This document shows positions 18,188 to 26,623 of a DNA stretch of 64,000 nt, one piece after another. Location: positions 5,890,001-5,954,000 of the forward strand of contig NZ_JACHMS010000001.1 in NCBI RefSeq assembly GCF_014205055.1. Reading direction: 5' to 3'. The notes beneath the pieces are model-generated. The model saw only the letters and a list, made by a program, of their open reading frames with translations. It was not told the DNA's origin and made no database searches. The position numbers and the translations under genes are program-made. This DNA comes from Streptomyces luteogriseus (GTDB lineage: Bacteria > Actinomycetota > Actinomycetes > Streptomycetales > Streptomycetaceae). Within the stretch, counting starts at the first letter, position 1; the number at the start of each line of letters is the position of its first letter.

Positions 18188-20041
18188 TCAGGAACCGCCC
18201 GTGCCGGACTGTGCCGTGTGCCAGGGCACAAACGCATTGGTCAGCCCCGCCAGGGCCGGGCGCAGCTCCGGGTGGTGCCGGAGGATCACCGTGGCCATGG
18301 TGTTGTCGTCGATCCAGGCCATTCCGGCCTTGGAGTACACCTCCGGGGTGTAGTACTCGGTGAAGAAGCGGTCACTGCTCAACCTGACCGAAGCCATCAG
18401 GATGAAGATGCGGAACGCGGTGTTGCTGAAGGTGAACCCGGCCGGAAGCCTCTCGGCGTACATCCCGATCGTCAGGTCGACCTTCTCGATGTCGTTCCCG
18501 TACAGCCGCTTGATCTCATCGGCCCACACTGGGTTGTCTGTCAGATCCTCGAAGCTTGCCGCGGGCTTCATCCGCAGAAGCCGTCGGAACTCGTTGTAGC
18601 GGGGGACGCCCAGCTCCCGGCTGCGCAGGATGTCGGTGGCGGCAAGGTCCTGCAGGTGCCCGTCGGGGCGCTGGAACTCCTGGAGAAACTTCGGGAAGTT
18701 GTGCAGGGTGACCAGACCCGGGTGGAGCGTGCCGAAACTGTAGAGCAGGTCGGCCATGCTCGTGGTCTCGAGGACTTTCAGCGCCTCGGGTCCGGAGATG
18801 TCGCGCAAAGTGCAATGGCGCAGGGTCTCGTCGTCGACGGCGGAGCGCAGGTGCCAATCGTCGCGGATCAGCGGATGCATGCGGTAGATGGCCACGAACT
18901 CCTCGGTGAGGGCGAACGGGGCGCCGTAGTGATCCGTTTTCGCGCCGGGGATGCCGCTGACGAGCTCGCTGCCGCTGATCCGGCCGAGAAGGTTGTGGAC
19001 GCGTTCCCCCGCGACGCCCCACCAGTTGGTCTGCAGGGCCTTGACGGTCGTGGGATGACTGATCACGGCCGGCGTCCACTCCACGGTGTGGATCTTGGCG
19101 ATGAGTGCGGAGTTGACGAGCCGCGCCCGCTGGAACAGTTCCTCGTCGTCCCAGGACGGATACGCGGCGTGCAAGTGGTCGCAGATGGCGTTGTGTTCCC
19201 GGGCGAACAAGTTCTGCATGATCACCAAGCCCAGCCAGAAGCCGGGCACCCGCGACGGGTCGCGTGAGGGGTCGGGGAACGGGGTCTGCTCGTCGTCCCA
19301 CAGCCGCAGCCTGCCCAGCTCGCCGGTGCGCAGTTGGCGTTGCTCCGCCTCACTCGACCCATAGACCTGCGACGCGTCCCACCAGTGGGAGGAGACGTTG
19401 ACGCGCGTGTCGGGCATGTCGGCACCCGCCCGCGGGTCCCGGGTCGGGTCGTCGGGTGTCCGCGTGATCCGCATCGGGCGCTCCGGCCATGGATCGTCGT
19501 CCATGAGGGGCACTTCCCAGGGCCGGTCCTCAGGGCTCGTACCGTGGCTGAACCAGTCGCGGATCATGAACTGCAGCCAGGTGGAGATGAGGGAGTTCAC
19601 TGACTCGGCCGGGATCAACTCGTGACGGGTGAGCAGGGCTCGGCTGACCTCGCGCGGGTTGGGCCGGGAGAGAACGTCCTCGGGTGTGGCCGACGGGATC
19701 TTGTCCAGCGGGATGTTGCGGTTGAAGCGTGTGCCCGCCATGCCCATCCGAGGCTCGTCAAGATCGTTGAAGCTGCCGTCGGCGCTTCGGTTGACCTTGT
19801 GCTTCTCGGACTTCGGCCCGGGATCGGGAAGGTTGACCGAGGGCAGGTGCGTGGTGTCGTGGAGGTTCTCCTGACGGAGCTTCATGCGCAGTCCGAAGAG
19901 GACCGCCAGGCCAGGAAGCACGGCCAGCTTGTCCCAGCCGATGCGCCGGTCGACATACTCGGCGAGGCCGCCGACGATTCTCCGCGGAAGAGACGCGGAT
20001 GCGGAGCGGGAGCGGCGGAAGAGGGAGCGTTGTGTGCTCAT
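18188..20041 (-). CDS. Alpha-dioxygenase-like haem peroxidase-family protein
   Basis: 617 residues, the size of plant fatty-acid alpha-dioxygenases (cyclooxygenase superfamily). The start is ATG 20041 with AAGGAG at ideal spacing. A hydrophobic patch near residues 38-52 (DKLAVLPGLAVLFGLRMK) resembles the membrane-contact helix of the family. SSHWWDASQVYG (218-228), AREHNAICDHL (280-290), the proximal-His/Tyr motif AIYRMHPLIRD (Y386, H389) and RELGVPRYNEFRR are family hallmarks. The segment that should hold the distal haem His reads QFMIRDWFSHG, with Arg161 (codon CGC) where an HDW-type motif is expected. Such enzymes oxygenate fatty acids at the alpha carbon; whether this copy is active is uncertain. 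Single gene, divergent from the unknown membrane protein. Confidence 0.8.
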   Translation of the reverse strand: MSTQRSLFRRSRSASASLPRRIVGGLAEYVDRRIGWDKLAVLPGLAVLFGLRMKLRQENLHDTTHLPSVNLPDPGPKSEKHKVNRSADGSFNDLDEPRMGMAGTRFNRNIPLDKIPSATPEDVLSRPNPREVSRALLTRHELIPAESVNSLISTWLQFMIRDWFSHGTSPEDRPWEVPLMDDDPWPERPMRITRTPDDPTRDPRAGADMPDTRVNVSSHWWDASQVYGSSEAEQRQLRTGELGRLRLWDDEQTPFPDPSRDPSRVPGFWLGLVIMQNLFAREHNAICDHLHAAYPSWDDEELFQRARLVNSALIAKIHTVEWTPAVISHPTTVKALQTNWWGVAGERVHNLLGRISGSELVSGIPGAKTDHYGAPFALTEEFVAIYRMHPLIRDDWHLRSAVDDETLRHCTLRDISGPEALKVLETTSMADLLYSFGTLHPGLVTLHNFPKFLQEFQRPDGHLQDLAATDILRSRELGVPRYNEFRRLLRMKPAASFEDLTDNPVWADEIKRLYGNDIEKVDLTIGMYAERLPAGFTFSNTAFRIFILMASVRLSSDRFFTEYYTPEVYSKAGMAWIDDNTMATVILRHHPELRPALAGLTNAFVPWHTAQSGTGGS

Positions 20042-20513
20042 GGTGGACTCCTTGGGGCACTCCTGGTGGGTGTTCCATCGGGCTGACCACACCGGCCTTG
20101 TAGCGGTTCGCGGCGTCTACCCGCGCCGACAATCCCGTGTCGGCTCGCGGAACGCCGGACTCCGCCGTCGCCGCGGCGCCTTCTACCCGGATCTCGGATC
20201 GCGATGACCTCTGCCGCCATGGCACACATGCGCCTCGACATCACATCTGAATCGGCGTGAAATTCACACTAGGAGAAGTTCCGCTCGCCTGCATGTCGGA
20301 ACAAGGCCGTTTCACGGCCCTGTTTCAGTGCTGGTCCAGTCTGCGTGGAATCGTCAATTATTGACGGCTACATATTCGAATGCGCGACCTTCTTGAGGTC
20401 TGGCGAGGCGTCCGCTGCGCAGATGCGGACCCTGGTGGCGGCAGTTACGGTGGTATGCGTCCCAGAAGATTCCCGATGTTGGGATTCGGACTGCCAGGAG
20501 ACGGGGAATTCCT
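20042..20513. promoter_or_regulatory. 472-base divergent intergenic region with palindromes
   Basis: This is the regulatory gap between the haem protein and the membrane-anchored unknown, clearly richer in A+T than its surroundings. It holds GTGAAATTCAC (20257-20267, perfect 5-1-5) and CGTCAATTATTGACG (20352-20366, perfect 7-1-7). The right half of the second contains TTGACG, which could be a -35 hexamer for the rightward gene, but I see no matching -10. No gene is supported here. Confidence 0.4.
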
Positions 20514-21359
20514 ATGCTCAGTGTCATCATGACGTGTGCGGCAATCATCCTGGTCGGCTTGATGGTCCGCTCTTCGCGGTCCGTCCATGCCGACCTGAAG
20601 TGTGGCGACGCGCCGATGCATTTCGATGACGGACTCGTTGTCACGTGGGCGGGCCCCGCACCCGAAGAGGCGCGGGTGAAGCTGGGGAACGGTGGCATAT
20701 TCGAGCGGGTGGAGGAGGTGACAGGGACAGGAATTCCGGCGGGCTATCCGGAGAAGTACCTGGAGAACCTTCGCACATCCGAGGTGTTCAACGCGAGCAT
20801 GGCTTGGACTCCTGACGAACTGGTGCGCTGGCAGGAACGCCATGGAATCGAGATGGAGCCCGAGGCCATGAGCGTATTCGGAAGCTACCTCGACAATGGT
20901 CACCGCATCTTCATGACGCTGGTGGATCATCCGAACGTCTCTGATCCGGGATCGTTCGTAGCTTGCAGCCTGGTACTCCAGCGTGCCGTGATCGTCTATA
21001 ACGGCCGACGGCAGGATCTCTTCCTCCGTTCATACTTCCACAGCGCACGGACCGACTCATCGGAGTACGTCAACTTCGTGCCCGGTGGCAGTGTGCACTA
21101 CTCCTTCAAGACGGATTCGGTCTGGTTCCCGCTGGAGCTGACCCGGCTGATCTCCGAACCGGCCTCCTACGTCGAGTTGGACATCGTCACCCCCGAGGAA
21201 TTCGACGAGGGTCTTCTTCCGGCTCCGTTCTCGGCGCAGACAAGTGGGCCCGTGCTCCTGGGAGACGTCAAGTATCAGGTGAGGCGAGCCTCGGCTGCTT
21301 TCAGGGTGGGAGCAGATCAATCCGCAGCCATCCCTGACTTCAGGATGGCAATGAGCTGA
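20514..21359 (+). CDS. Membrane-anchored hypothetical protein (281 aa)
   Basis: An N-terminal hydrophobic helix (MLSVIMTCAAIILVGLMV) looks like an uncleaved anchor or signal. It is followed by ~260 residues of apparently extracytoplasmic, mixed alpha/beta sequence rich in acidic and aromatic residues (GSVHYSFKTDSVWFPLELTR, YVELDIVTPEEFDEGLL). I do not recognise the family. G+C and codon use are lower than in neighbouring core genes, with A/T-ending codons frequent. A GGAG about 13 bases before the ATG is a weak ribosome-binding site. The next gene downstream encodes a signal peptidase, so the two may act together. Confidence 0.6.
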   Translation: MLSVIMTCAAIILVGLMVRSSRSVHADLKCGDAPMHFDDGLVVTWAGPAPEEARVKLGNGGIFERVEEVTGTGIPAGYPEKYLENLRTSEVFNASMAWTPDELVRWQERHGIEMEPEAMSVFGSYLDNGHRIFMTLVDHPNVSDPGSFVACSLVLQRAVIVYNGRRQDLFLRSYFHSARTDSSEYVNFVPGGSVHYSFKTDSVWFPLELTRLISEPASYVELDIVTPEEFDEGLLPAPFSAQTSGPVLLGDVKYQVRRASAAFRVGADQSAAIPDFRMAMS

Positions 21360-21436
21360 CGAGCCGTGCGGGCCCGTTCCGGAGGGTTGGTTGAGCAAGC
21401 CGACCCTCCGAGGGTCGGGGACTCAGGGAGTGATCA

Positions 21437-21913
21437 GTGCACATTGCGGAGCTTGTTTACCTGGCCGGTTTGACGCTGACATTCTCGGTTATCGCTTCAT
21501 TCGCATATTTCGTTCGCGTGGTATCTGAGTCCATGGCGCCGACGCTACTCGTTGATGACCGGCTCCTGGTGATCCGGAGGACAGTGCTGACGCGGTGTTT
21601 CCCCGCTCGCGGCCAGATCGTGGTCTTCACTGCTGACGCCAAGGGCCCGGAGGGAGAAAGCAGCCGGCGCAGGATGGTCAAGCGGGTGGCCGCCACAGGC
21701 GGGGACAGCGTCCTTGTCGGTGATGATTTCCTGACGGACGGCGTATGCGGGCTGAAGCGCGTTGACGTACCGGCAGGCGGTGTTTACGTACTGGGGGACA
21801 ACCGGCCGGTTTCGCGCGACTCGCGGGAGTATGGGTGTGTCCCTTCACGACAGGTGACGGGCTTGGTCGTTCTCGTCGTGTGGCCACTGCGCCGGGCGCG
21901 CAGAGTCCGATGA
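21437..21913 (+). CDS. Signal peptidase I (S26 family)
   Basis: 158 residues. An N-terminal membrane helix (LVYLAGLTLTFSVIASFAYF) precedes SESMAPTL with the catalytic Ser32. The general-base Lys82 lies in RRMVKRVAATGGDS, and GDNRPVSRDSREYGCV is the conserved C-terminal box. GTG start at 21437 with AGGGAG upstream. It is shorter than typical Streptomyces Sip proteins and lies in the low-GC accessory segment, 77 bases after the membrane-anchored unknown, so it may be a dedicated peptidase for a local substrate rather than a housekeeping enzyme. Confidence 0.85.
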   Translation: MHIAELVYLAGLTLTFSVIASFAYFVRVVSESMAPTLLVDDRLLVIRRTVLTRCFPARGQIVVFTADAKGPEGESSRRRMVKRVAATGGDSVLVGDDFLTDGVCGLKRVDVPAGGVYVLGDNRPVSRDSREYGCVPSRQVTGLVVLVVWPLRRARRVR

Positions 21914-21977
21914 CGCGATCCGCCGTCGCGGCCCGGAGGTCGTCCGCCGACCAGCGGTGGGGCCGTTCGTGGACGCT

Positions 21978-23429
21978 TCAGGCCCGCTCCGCGGCCACGA
22001 CCACATCCCGCACCTCCGCCGCCTCCAGCCGCTCGGCCGCCCGCTCGGCGGTCCCCCGGGCCCAGCGCCCGTTCGTCACCGCCCCGAGCGCCAGCACCGC
22101 GAACCCGCACACGGCGAGGATCCACCACCCGGGCCGTGCCGCGGACACGAACACGTCCCGGTACGGGGACGAGCCGACGCCCGAGGCGAGCACCGCGCCC
22201 ACCACGGCCACCCCCAGCGTCTGGCCAAGCTGGCGGCTCGTGGAGGCGACCGCTGCCGCCACCCCCGCCTGGGCGCGCGGCATGCCGGACACCGCCGTGT
22301 TGGTGATGGGCGCGTTGACGAAACCGAAGCCGATGCCGAACAGGACGTAGCCGGCGAAGAGCGTGACGTTCGAGGTCTCCGCCTCGAACGCGGCGAACAG
22401 GACACCGCTCGTCGTCATCGCGAAGCCCGCGATCAGCAGCGGCAGACGTGGGCCGCGCGAGCCCACCAGCCGGCCCGACAGCGGCGCGCACAGGAACGTC
22501 GGGACCGCCATCGGCAGCATCCACAGGCCCGCCTCCAGGGCGGTCAGACCGCGGACGTTCTGCAGATACAGCGTCGACAGGAACAGGAAGCCGCCGAGCG
22601 CGGCGAACGCGCCGATCGCGATGAGCGTCGCCCCGCTGAACGGCGCCGACCGGAAGAAACGCAGGTCGATCAGAGGTTCCTCGCGGCGCGGCTCGTAGAG
22701 GAGCAGTCCCGCCAGGGCAGCGAGGGCGAGGACGGCCAGCGGCGCGATCGACCGGAACGGGGTGCTCGGCGCCTCGATGATCGCGTACGTGAGCGAGCCG
22801 AACAGCGCGATCACCAGCACCTGCCCGACGGGGTCGGGGCGGCGGGCGCGCGGCGCGCGGGACTCGGGCACGAAGCGCAGGGTGAGCAGCAGGGCCGCGA
22901 GCCCCACCGGCAGGTTGATCCAGAAGATGGAGCGCCAGCCGACGGAGTCGACCAGGAGGCCGCCGACCAGGGGGCCCGCGGCCATCGATATGCCGACGAC
23001 CGCGCCCCAGACGCCGATGGCCCGGGCCCGCTCGCGCGGGTCGGTGAAGGTGTTGGTGATGATCGACATGGCGACCGGGTTCAGCATCGAGCCGCCCACC
23101 GCCTGCACCGTGCGGAACGCGATCAGCGCCTCCAGGTTCGGCGCGAGGGAGCACAGCACCGAGCCGAGGGTGAAGACGACCAGGCCCGCCATGAAGACCC
23201 GCTTGCGGCCGATCCGGTCGGCGGTGGAGCCCGCGAGCATCAGCAGGGAGGCGAGGACGAGGGTGTAGGCGTCGATCGTCCACTGCAGACCCGACGTACT
23301 CGCGTGCAGGTCCTGCTGCATGGACGGCAGGGCCACGTTCAGGACCGTGTTGTCGAGGCTCACGATCAGCAGGCTCATGCAGCAGATCGCGAGCACCAGC
23401 ATGCGGCGGCGGGGGCTGAGCTCGGGCAT
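21978..23429 (-). CDS. MFS transporter, DHA2 drug:H+ antiporter family
   Basis: 483 residues, ~14 helices. ICCMSLLIVSLDNTVLNVALP is the typical first helix with motif D1. LMLAGSTADRIGRKRVFMAG contains motif A, and WGAVVGISMAAGPLVGGLLV is motif C of antiporters. Likely role: efflux of toxic compounds or secondary metabolites. Divergent from the dihydrouridine synthase gene. Confidence 0.87.
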   Translation of the reverse strand: MPELSPRRRMLVLAICCMSLLIVSLDNTVLNVALPSMQQDLHASTSGLQWTIDAYTLVLASLLMLAGSTADRIGRKRVFMAGLVVFTLGSVLCSLAPNLEALIAFRTVQAVGGSMLNPVAMSIITNTFTDPRERARAIGVWGAVVGISMAAGPLVGGLLVDSVGWRSIFWINLPVGLAALLLTLRFVPESRAPRARRPDPVGQVLVIALFGSLTYAIIEAPSTPFRSIAPLAVLALAALAGLLLYEPRREEPLIDLRFFRSAPFSGATLIAIGAFAALGGFLFLSTLYLQNVRGLTALEAGLWMLPMAVPTFLCAPLSGRLVGSRGPRLPLLIAGFAMTTSGVLFAAFEAETSNVTLFAGYVLFGIGFGFVNAPITNTAVSGMPRAQAGVAAAVASTSRQLGQTLGVAVVGAVLASGVGSSPYRDVFVSAARPGWWILAVCGFAVLALGAVTNGRWARGTAERAAERLEAAEVRDVVVAAERA

Positions 23430-23507
23430 GCGCTCGATCGTACGCCCATTTCGATAGTGTGGCTAACTAATGAATTTTGCCATCTCATTGCACGGCACAA
23501 TGGAGGC

Positions 23508-24641
23508 ATGTCCACGCCCCTCCAGATCGGTCCGCACACCGTCCGGCCCCCCGTCGTCCTGGCCCCCATGGCCGGGATCACCAACGCGCCCTTCCGCACC
23601 CTGTGCAGGGAGTTCAGCGGTGGCAAGGGTCTGTTCGTCAGCGAGATGATCACCACCAGGGCGCTGGTCGAGCGCAACGAGAAGACCATGCAGCTCATCC
23701 ACTTCGACGCGAGTGAGCGCCCCCGCTCCATCCAGCTGTACGGCGTGGACCCCGTGACCGTCGGCAAGGCCGTCCGCATGATCGCGGAGGAGGACCTCGC
23801 CGACCACATCGACCTCAACTTCGGCTGCCCCGTGCCGAAGGTCACCCGCAAGGGCGGCGGCTCCGCGCTGCCGTACAAGCGGAACCTGCTGCGGGCCATC
23901 CTGCGCGAGGCCGTCACCGGCGCCGGCGACCTGCCCGTGACGATGAAGATGCGCAAGGGCATCGACGACGACCACATCACCTTCCTCGACGCCGGCCGGA
24001 TCGCCGTCGAGGAGGGCGTCACCGCCATCGCCCTGCACGGCCGCACCGCCGCCCAGCACTACGGCGGCACCGCCGACTGGGAGGCCATCGCCCGGCTGAA
24101 GGAGCATGTGCCGGAGATCCCGGTGCTCGGCAACGGCGACATCTGGTCGGCCGAGGACGCCCTGCGGATGGTGCGCGAGACCGGCTGCGACGGGGTGGTC
24201 GTGGGCCGCGGCTGCCTGGGGCGGCCCTGGCTCTTCTCCGACCTGGTCGCCGCCTTCGAGGGCCGCACCGAGGACATCGCCCGTCCCGCCCTGCGCGAGG
24301 TCGCCGACGTCATGGTCCGGCACGCCACCCTGCTCGGGGAGTGGATCGGCGACGAGTCCCGGGGCGTGATCGACTTCCGCAAGCACGTCGCCTGGTACCT
24401 GAAGGGCTTCGCGGTCGGTTCCGAGATGCGCAAGCGTCTCGCGATCACCTCGTCCCTGGAGGAGCTGCGCTCCGGCCTGGACGAGCTGGACCTCGACCAG
24501 CCCTGGCCCACCGGCGCCGACGGGCCCCGGGGCCGCACCTCCGGCAACAACCGCGTGGTGCTGCCGGACGGCTGGCTGAAGGACCCCTACGACTGCGCCG
24601 GAGTCGGCGAGGACGCCGAGCTCGACACCTCGGGCGGCTGA
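23508..24641 (+). CDS. dusB: tRNA-dihydrouridine synthase (DusB-type)
   Basis: 377 residues, FMN-dependent TIM barrel. VLAPMAGITNAPFRTLCREF opens the barrel. NFGCPVPKVTRKGGGSALPY carries the catalytic Cys, MKMRKGIDDDH and ALHGRTAAQHYGG hold phosphate/FMN-binding residues, and VLGNGDIWSAEDA with VVVGRGCLGRPWLF bind FMN. It reduces uridines in tRNA. ATG 23508 was chosen because homology starts there, although the frame is open much further upstream. The stop overlaps the convergent sulfatase stop. Confidence 0.93.
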   Translation: MSTPLQIGPHTVRPPVVLAPMAGITNAPFRTLCREFSGGKGLFVSEMITTRALVERNEKTMQLIHFDASERPRSIQLYGVDPVTVGKAVRMIAEEDLADHIDLNFGCPVPKVTRKGGGSALPYKRNLLRAILREAVTGAGDLPVTMKMRKGIDDDHITFLDAGRIAVEEGVTAIALHGRTAAQHYGGTADWEAIARLKEHVPEIPVLGNGDIWSAEDALRMVRETGCDGVVVGRGCLGRPWLFSDLVAAFEGRTEDIARPALREVADVMVRHATLLGEWIGDESRGVIDFRKHVAWYLKGFAVGSEMRKRLAITSSLEELRSGLDELDLDQPWPTGADGPRGRTSGNNRVVLPDGWLKDPYDCAGVGEDAELDTSGG

Positions 24642-26471
24642 TCAGCCCTTGGAGGGGTGCGGTGTGGAGCCGAACGCCTTCAGGAAGCGGTCGCGGAAGG
24701 CGCTCATCTTCCACACGGGCGCGTCGCGGCCGGGCTTGAGGCCCTCCGTCCAGTTCCAGTCGGCTACCTTGTCCAGGACCCTCGGGTCCTTCGCGACGAT
24801 CGACACCGGCACGTCCCGGCTGGCTCCGTTCCCGCTGACCCGGGCGATGGGCTGGTGGTCGCCGAGGAAGACCAGGACGGTGTCGTCGGTGCCGTAGCGC
24901 TCCAGCCACTGGGTGAGGCTGGTGACCGAGTACTGGATGGACCTGCCGTACTCCTCGCGGGACTTGGTGGTGTCGGTGATGACGTCCGACGCCTTGTTGC
25001 CCGCCTTCTGGATCGCGTCGAAGACCGAGCCGTCGCCGAGTTCGTCCCAGCCGACCATCTTCGGGATGGGCGCCCAGGGCTGGTGGCTGGAGGTCAGGAT
25101 GACGAACGACATCAGCGGCTTGTCCCGCTTCTTCCCGTGCACCCGCCGCTGGAACGCCTCCAGCGCGTACTGGTCGGGCATGGTCGACCAGCTGAACTTC
25201 GGCCCCTGGTAGCCCAGGTCGAAGGCGTCGTAGAGCTTGTCGAGGCCGTACCACTTCTCCTCCGGCCATCCCTTCTGCACGCCCGGCATGACGCCGACCG
25301 TGTCCCAGGCGCCGGTCTTCTGGAAGGCCTTGGTGAGGGTGAGGTGGTCGCCGGCGCTGACCGTGCGATAGCGCCGCTGGTTGTCGATCCACAGGCCGGA
25401 CATGGTCGTGGAGTGGCCGAGCCAGCTGCTGCCGCCGTACGTCGCCGAGGTCAGCCAGCCGCTGCGGGCGGCGAACCCGGCCTTCTCCAGGGCGGCGGTG
25501 CTCGCGTCCAGGGTCCGGTCGACGCCGGGTGCCATGACCGGGTCCTCGATGGCGCTGCGGCCGTAGCTCTCGATGAACGTGAAGATCACGTCCTTGCCGC
25601 GCAGGTCCGGCAGCAGTTCGCCGGGCGGGGTGTTCCCGAAGGTGTCCGCCTTCGACTGCCGCACGAACGCCGCCTCGTCCCGCAGCGACTCCACCGTCCG
25701 CTGCGCGTGCACCCGGAGGGCACCCGCCCCGCGCTCGGAGGCGATCGGGCCGCCGAACAGGGTCAGGCCCAGTGCGGAGCAGGTGACCCAGACGGTGCCG
25801 GCGATCAGGGCGCCCTTGGTCGCCCGCACCCGGTGGCGGGCCAGCACGTGCGCGAGCCGGATCGTCGCCGCGACCATGACGGCCGCCACCAGCAGCACCA
25901 GCACCACGGCGCCGACGGTGACGGCGGTCGCGACGCCCCCGCCCAGCGTGTCCTCGACGTACGCCTGCGCGTCGGGCAGCAGGTCCCAGTCGAGCGCGGC
26001 GTTGAAACCCCGGCCCAGGTACTCGTTGAACCCCATGTCGAGCAGGTTCACCGTGGTCAGGACGGTGAGACCCAGCCCGTACAGCACCGCCGCCACCAGC
26101 CGGGGCCGGCGCGGCAGCGCCAGCACGACGACGGCCCCGATGACCGCCTCGGCCGGGATCCGCGCGAAGCCGGCCGCCTTGAGGGCGGGGAGGGTGTTGG
26201 GCAGCAGCAGAGCCCCGAGGACCAGGGCGGCGGCGAGGGCGGTGGTGGCGAGGCGAAGGGCGCGGGCGGCCCGGGGGTGGCGGGTGCGCCAGGCGCGGAG
26301 GCGGGTGAGGCGGTGCCCGGGCAGAGTCGGGGAGGGGGCATGGCCCGGACCGGGTGCTGCCGCTGCCTCTCTCTCGTCCTCCTCCCTCTCCCCGCCCGCC
26401 TGCTCCTCCTCGGCCTCGGACACGCCGTCGCCAGGCTGCGACGAGTCGCTGGAGCGTGTGAAGACAGGCAC
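24642..26471 (-). CDS. Membrane sulfatase/LTA-synthase-like protein
   Basis: About 609 residues. A low-complexity Glu-rich N-terminus (~20-60) is followed by about four transmembrane helices (residues ~75-260) and a large extracellular alkaline-phosphatase/sulfatase-fold domain. The latter shows DVIFTFIESYGRS, with a nucleophile-region Glu-Ser, SATYGGSSWLGHST and VLVFLGDHQPIA with metal-ligand Asp/His. It resembles lipoteichoic-acid synthase and related phosphoglycerol or phosphoethanolamine transferases. GTG 26471 was chosen because GGAAGG precedes it; an open frame extends to 26597. Its acceptor in a Streptomyces wall is unknown. Confidence 0.8.
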   Translation of the reverse strand: MPVFTRSSDSSQPGDGVSEAEEEQAGGEREEDEREAAAAPGPGHAPSPTLPGHRLTRLRAWRTRHPRAARALRLATTALAAALVLGALLLPNTLPALKAAGFARIPAEAVIGAVVVLALPRRPRLVAAVLYGLGLTVLTTVNLLDMGFNEYLGRGFNAALDWDLLPDAQAYVEDTLGGGVATAVTVGAVVLVLLVAAVMVAATIRLAHVLARHRVRATKGALIAGTVWVTCSALGLTLFGGPIASERGAGALRVHAQRTVESLRDEAAFVRQSKADTFGNTPPGELLPDLRGKDVIFTFIESYGRSAIEDPVMAPGVDRTLDASTAALEKAGFAARSGWLTSATYGGSSWLGHSTTMSGLWIDNQRRYRTVSAGDHLTLTKAFQKTGAWDTVGVMPGVQKGWPEEKWYGLDKLYDAFDLGYQGPKFSWSTMPDQYALEAFQRRVHGKKRDKPLMSFVILTSSHQPWAPIPKMVGWDELGDGSVFDAIQKAGNKASDVITDTTKSREEYGRSIQYSVTSLTQWLERYGTDDTVLVFLGDHQPIARVSGNGASRDVPVSIVAKDPRVLDKVADWNWTEGLKPGRDAPVWKMSAFRDRFLKAFGSTPHPSKG

Positions 26472-26623
26472 CCGGAGGTCCTTCCCGTACGGAACAGGTG
26501 AGGTGGCGGACCCGGGTGGGGGTGCGGGTCCGCCACTGTTCCCTACGGTGCGCCCGCCAGGTGTGTTCAGCCCGCCGGGCCAGCGCTCGGCAAACACCCG
26601 GCAAACGGCAGCCCAACCGGCCC

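Noticed and set aside
23450..23475. Operator between the MFS and dusB genes (ATAGT...ACTAAT)
   Set aside because: The inverted repeat is imperfect and short; no regulator gene is adjacent.
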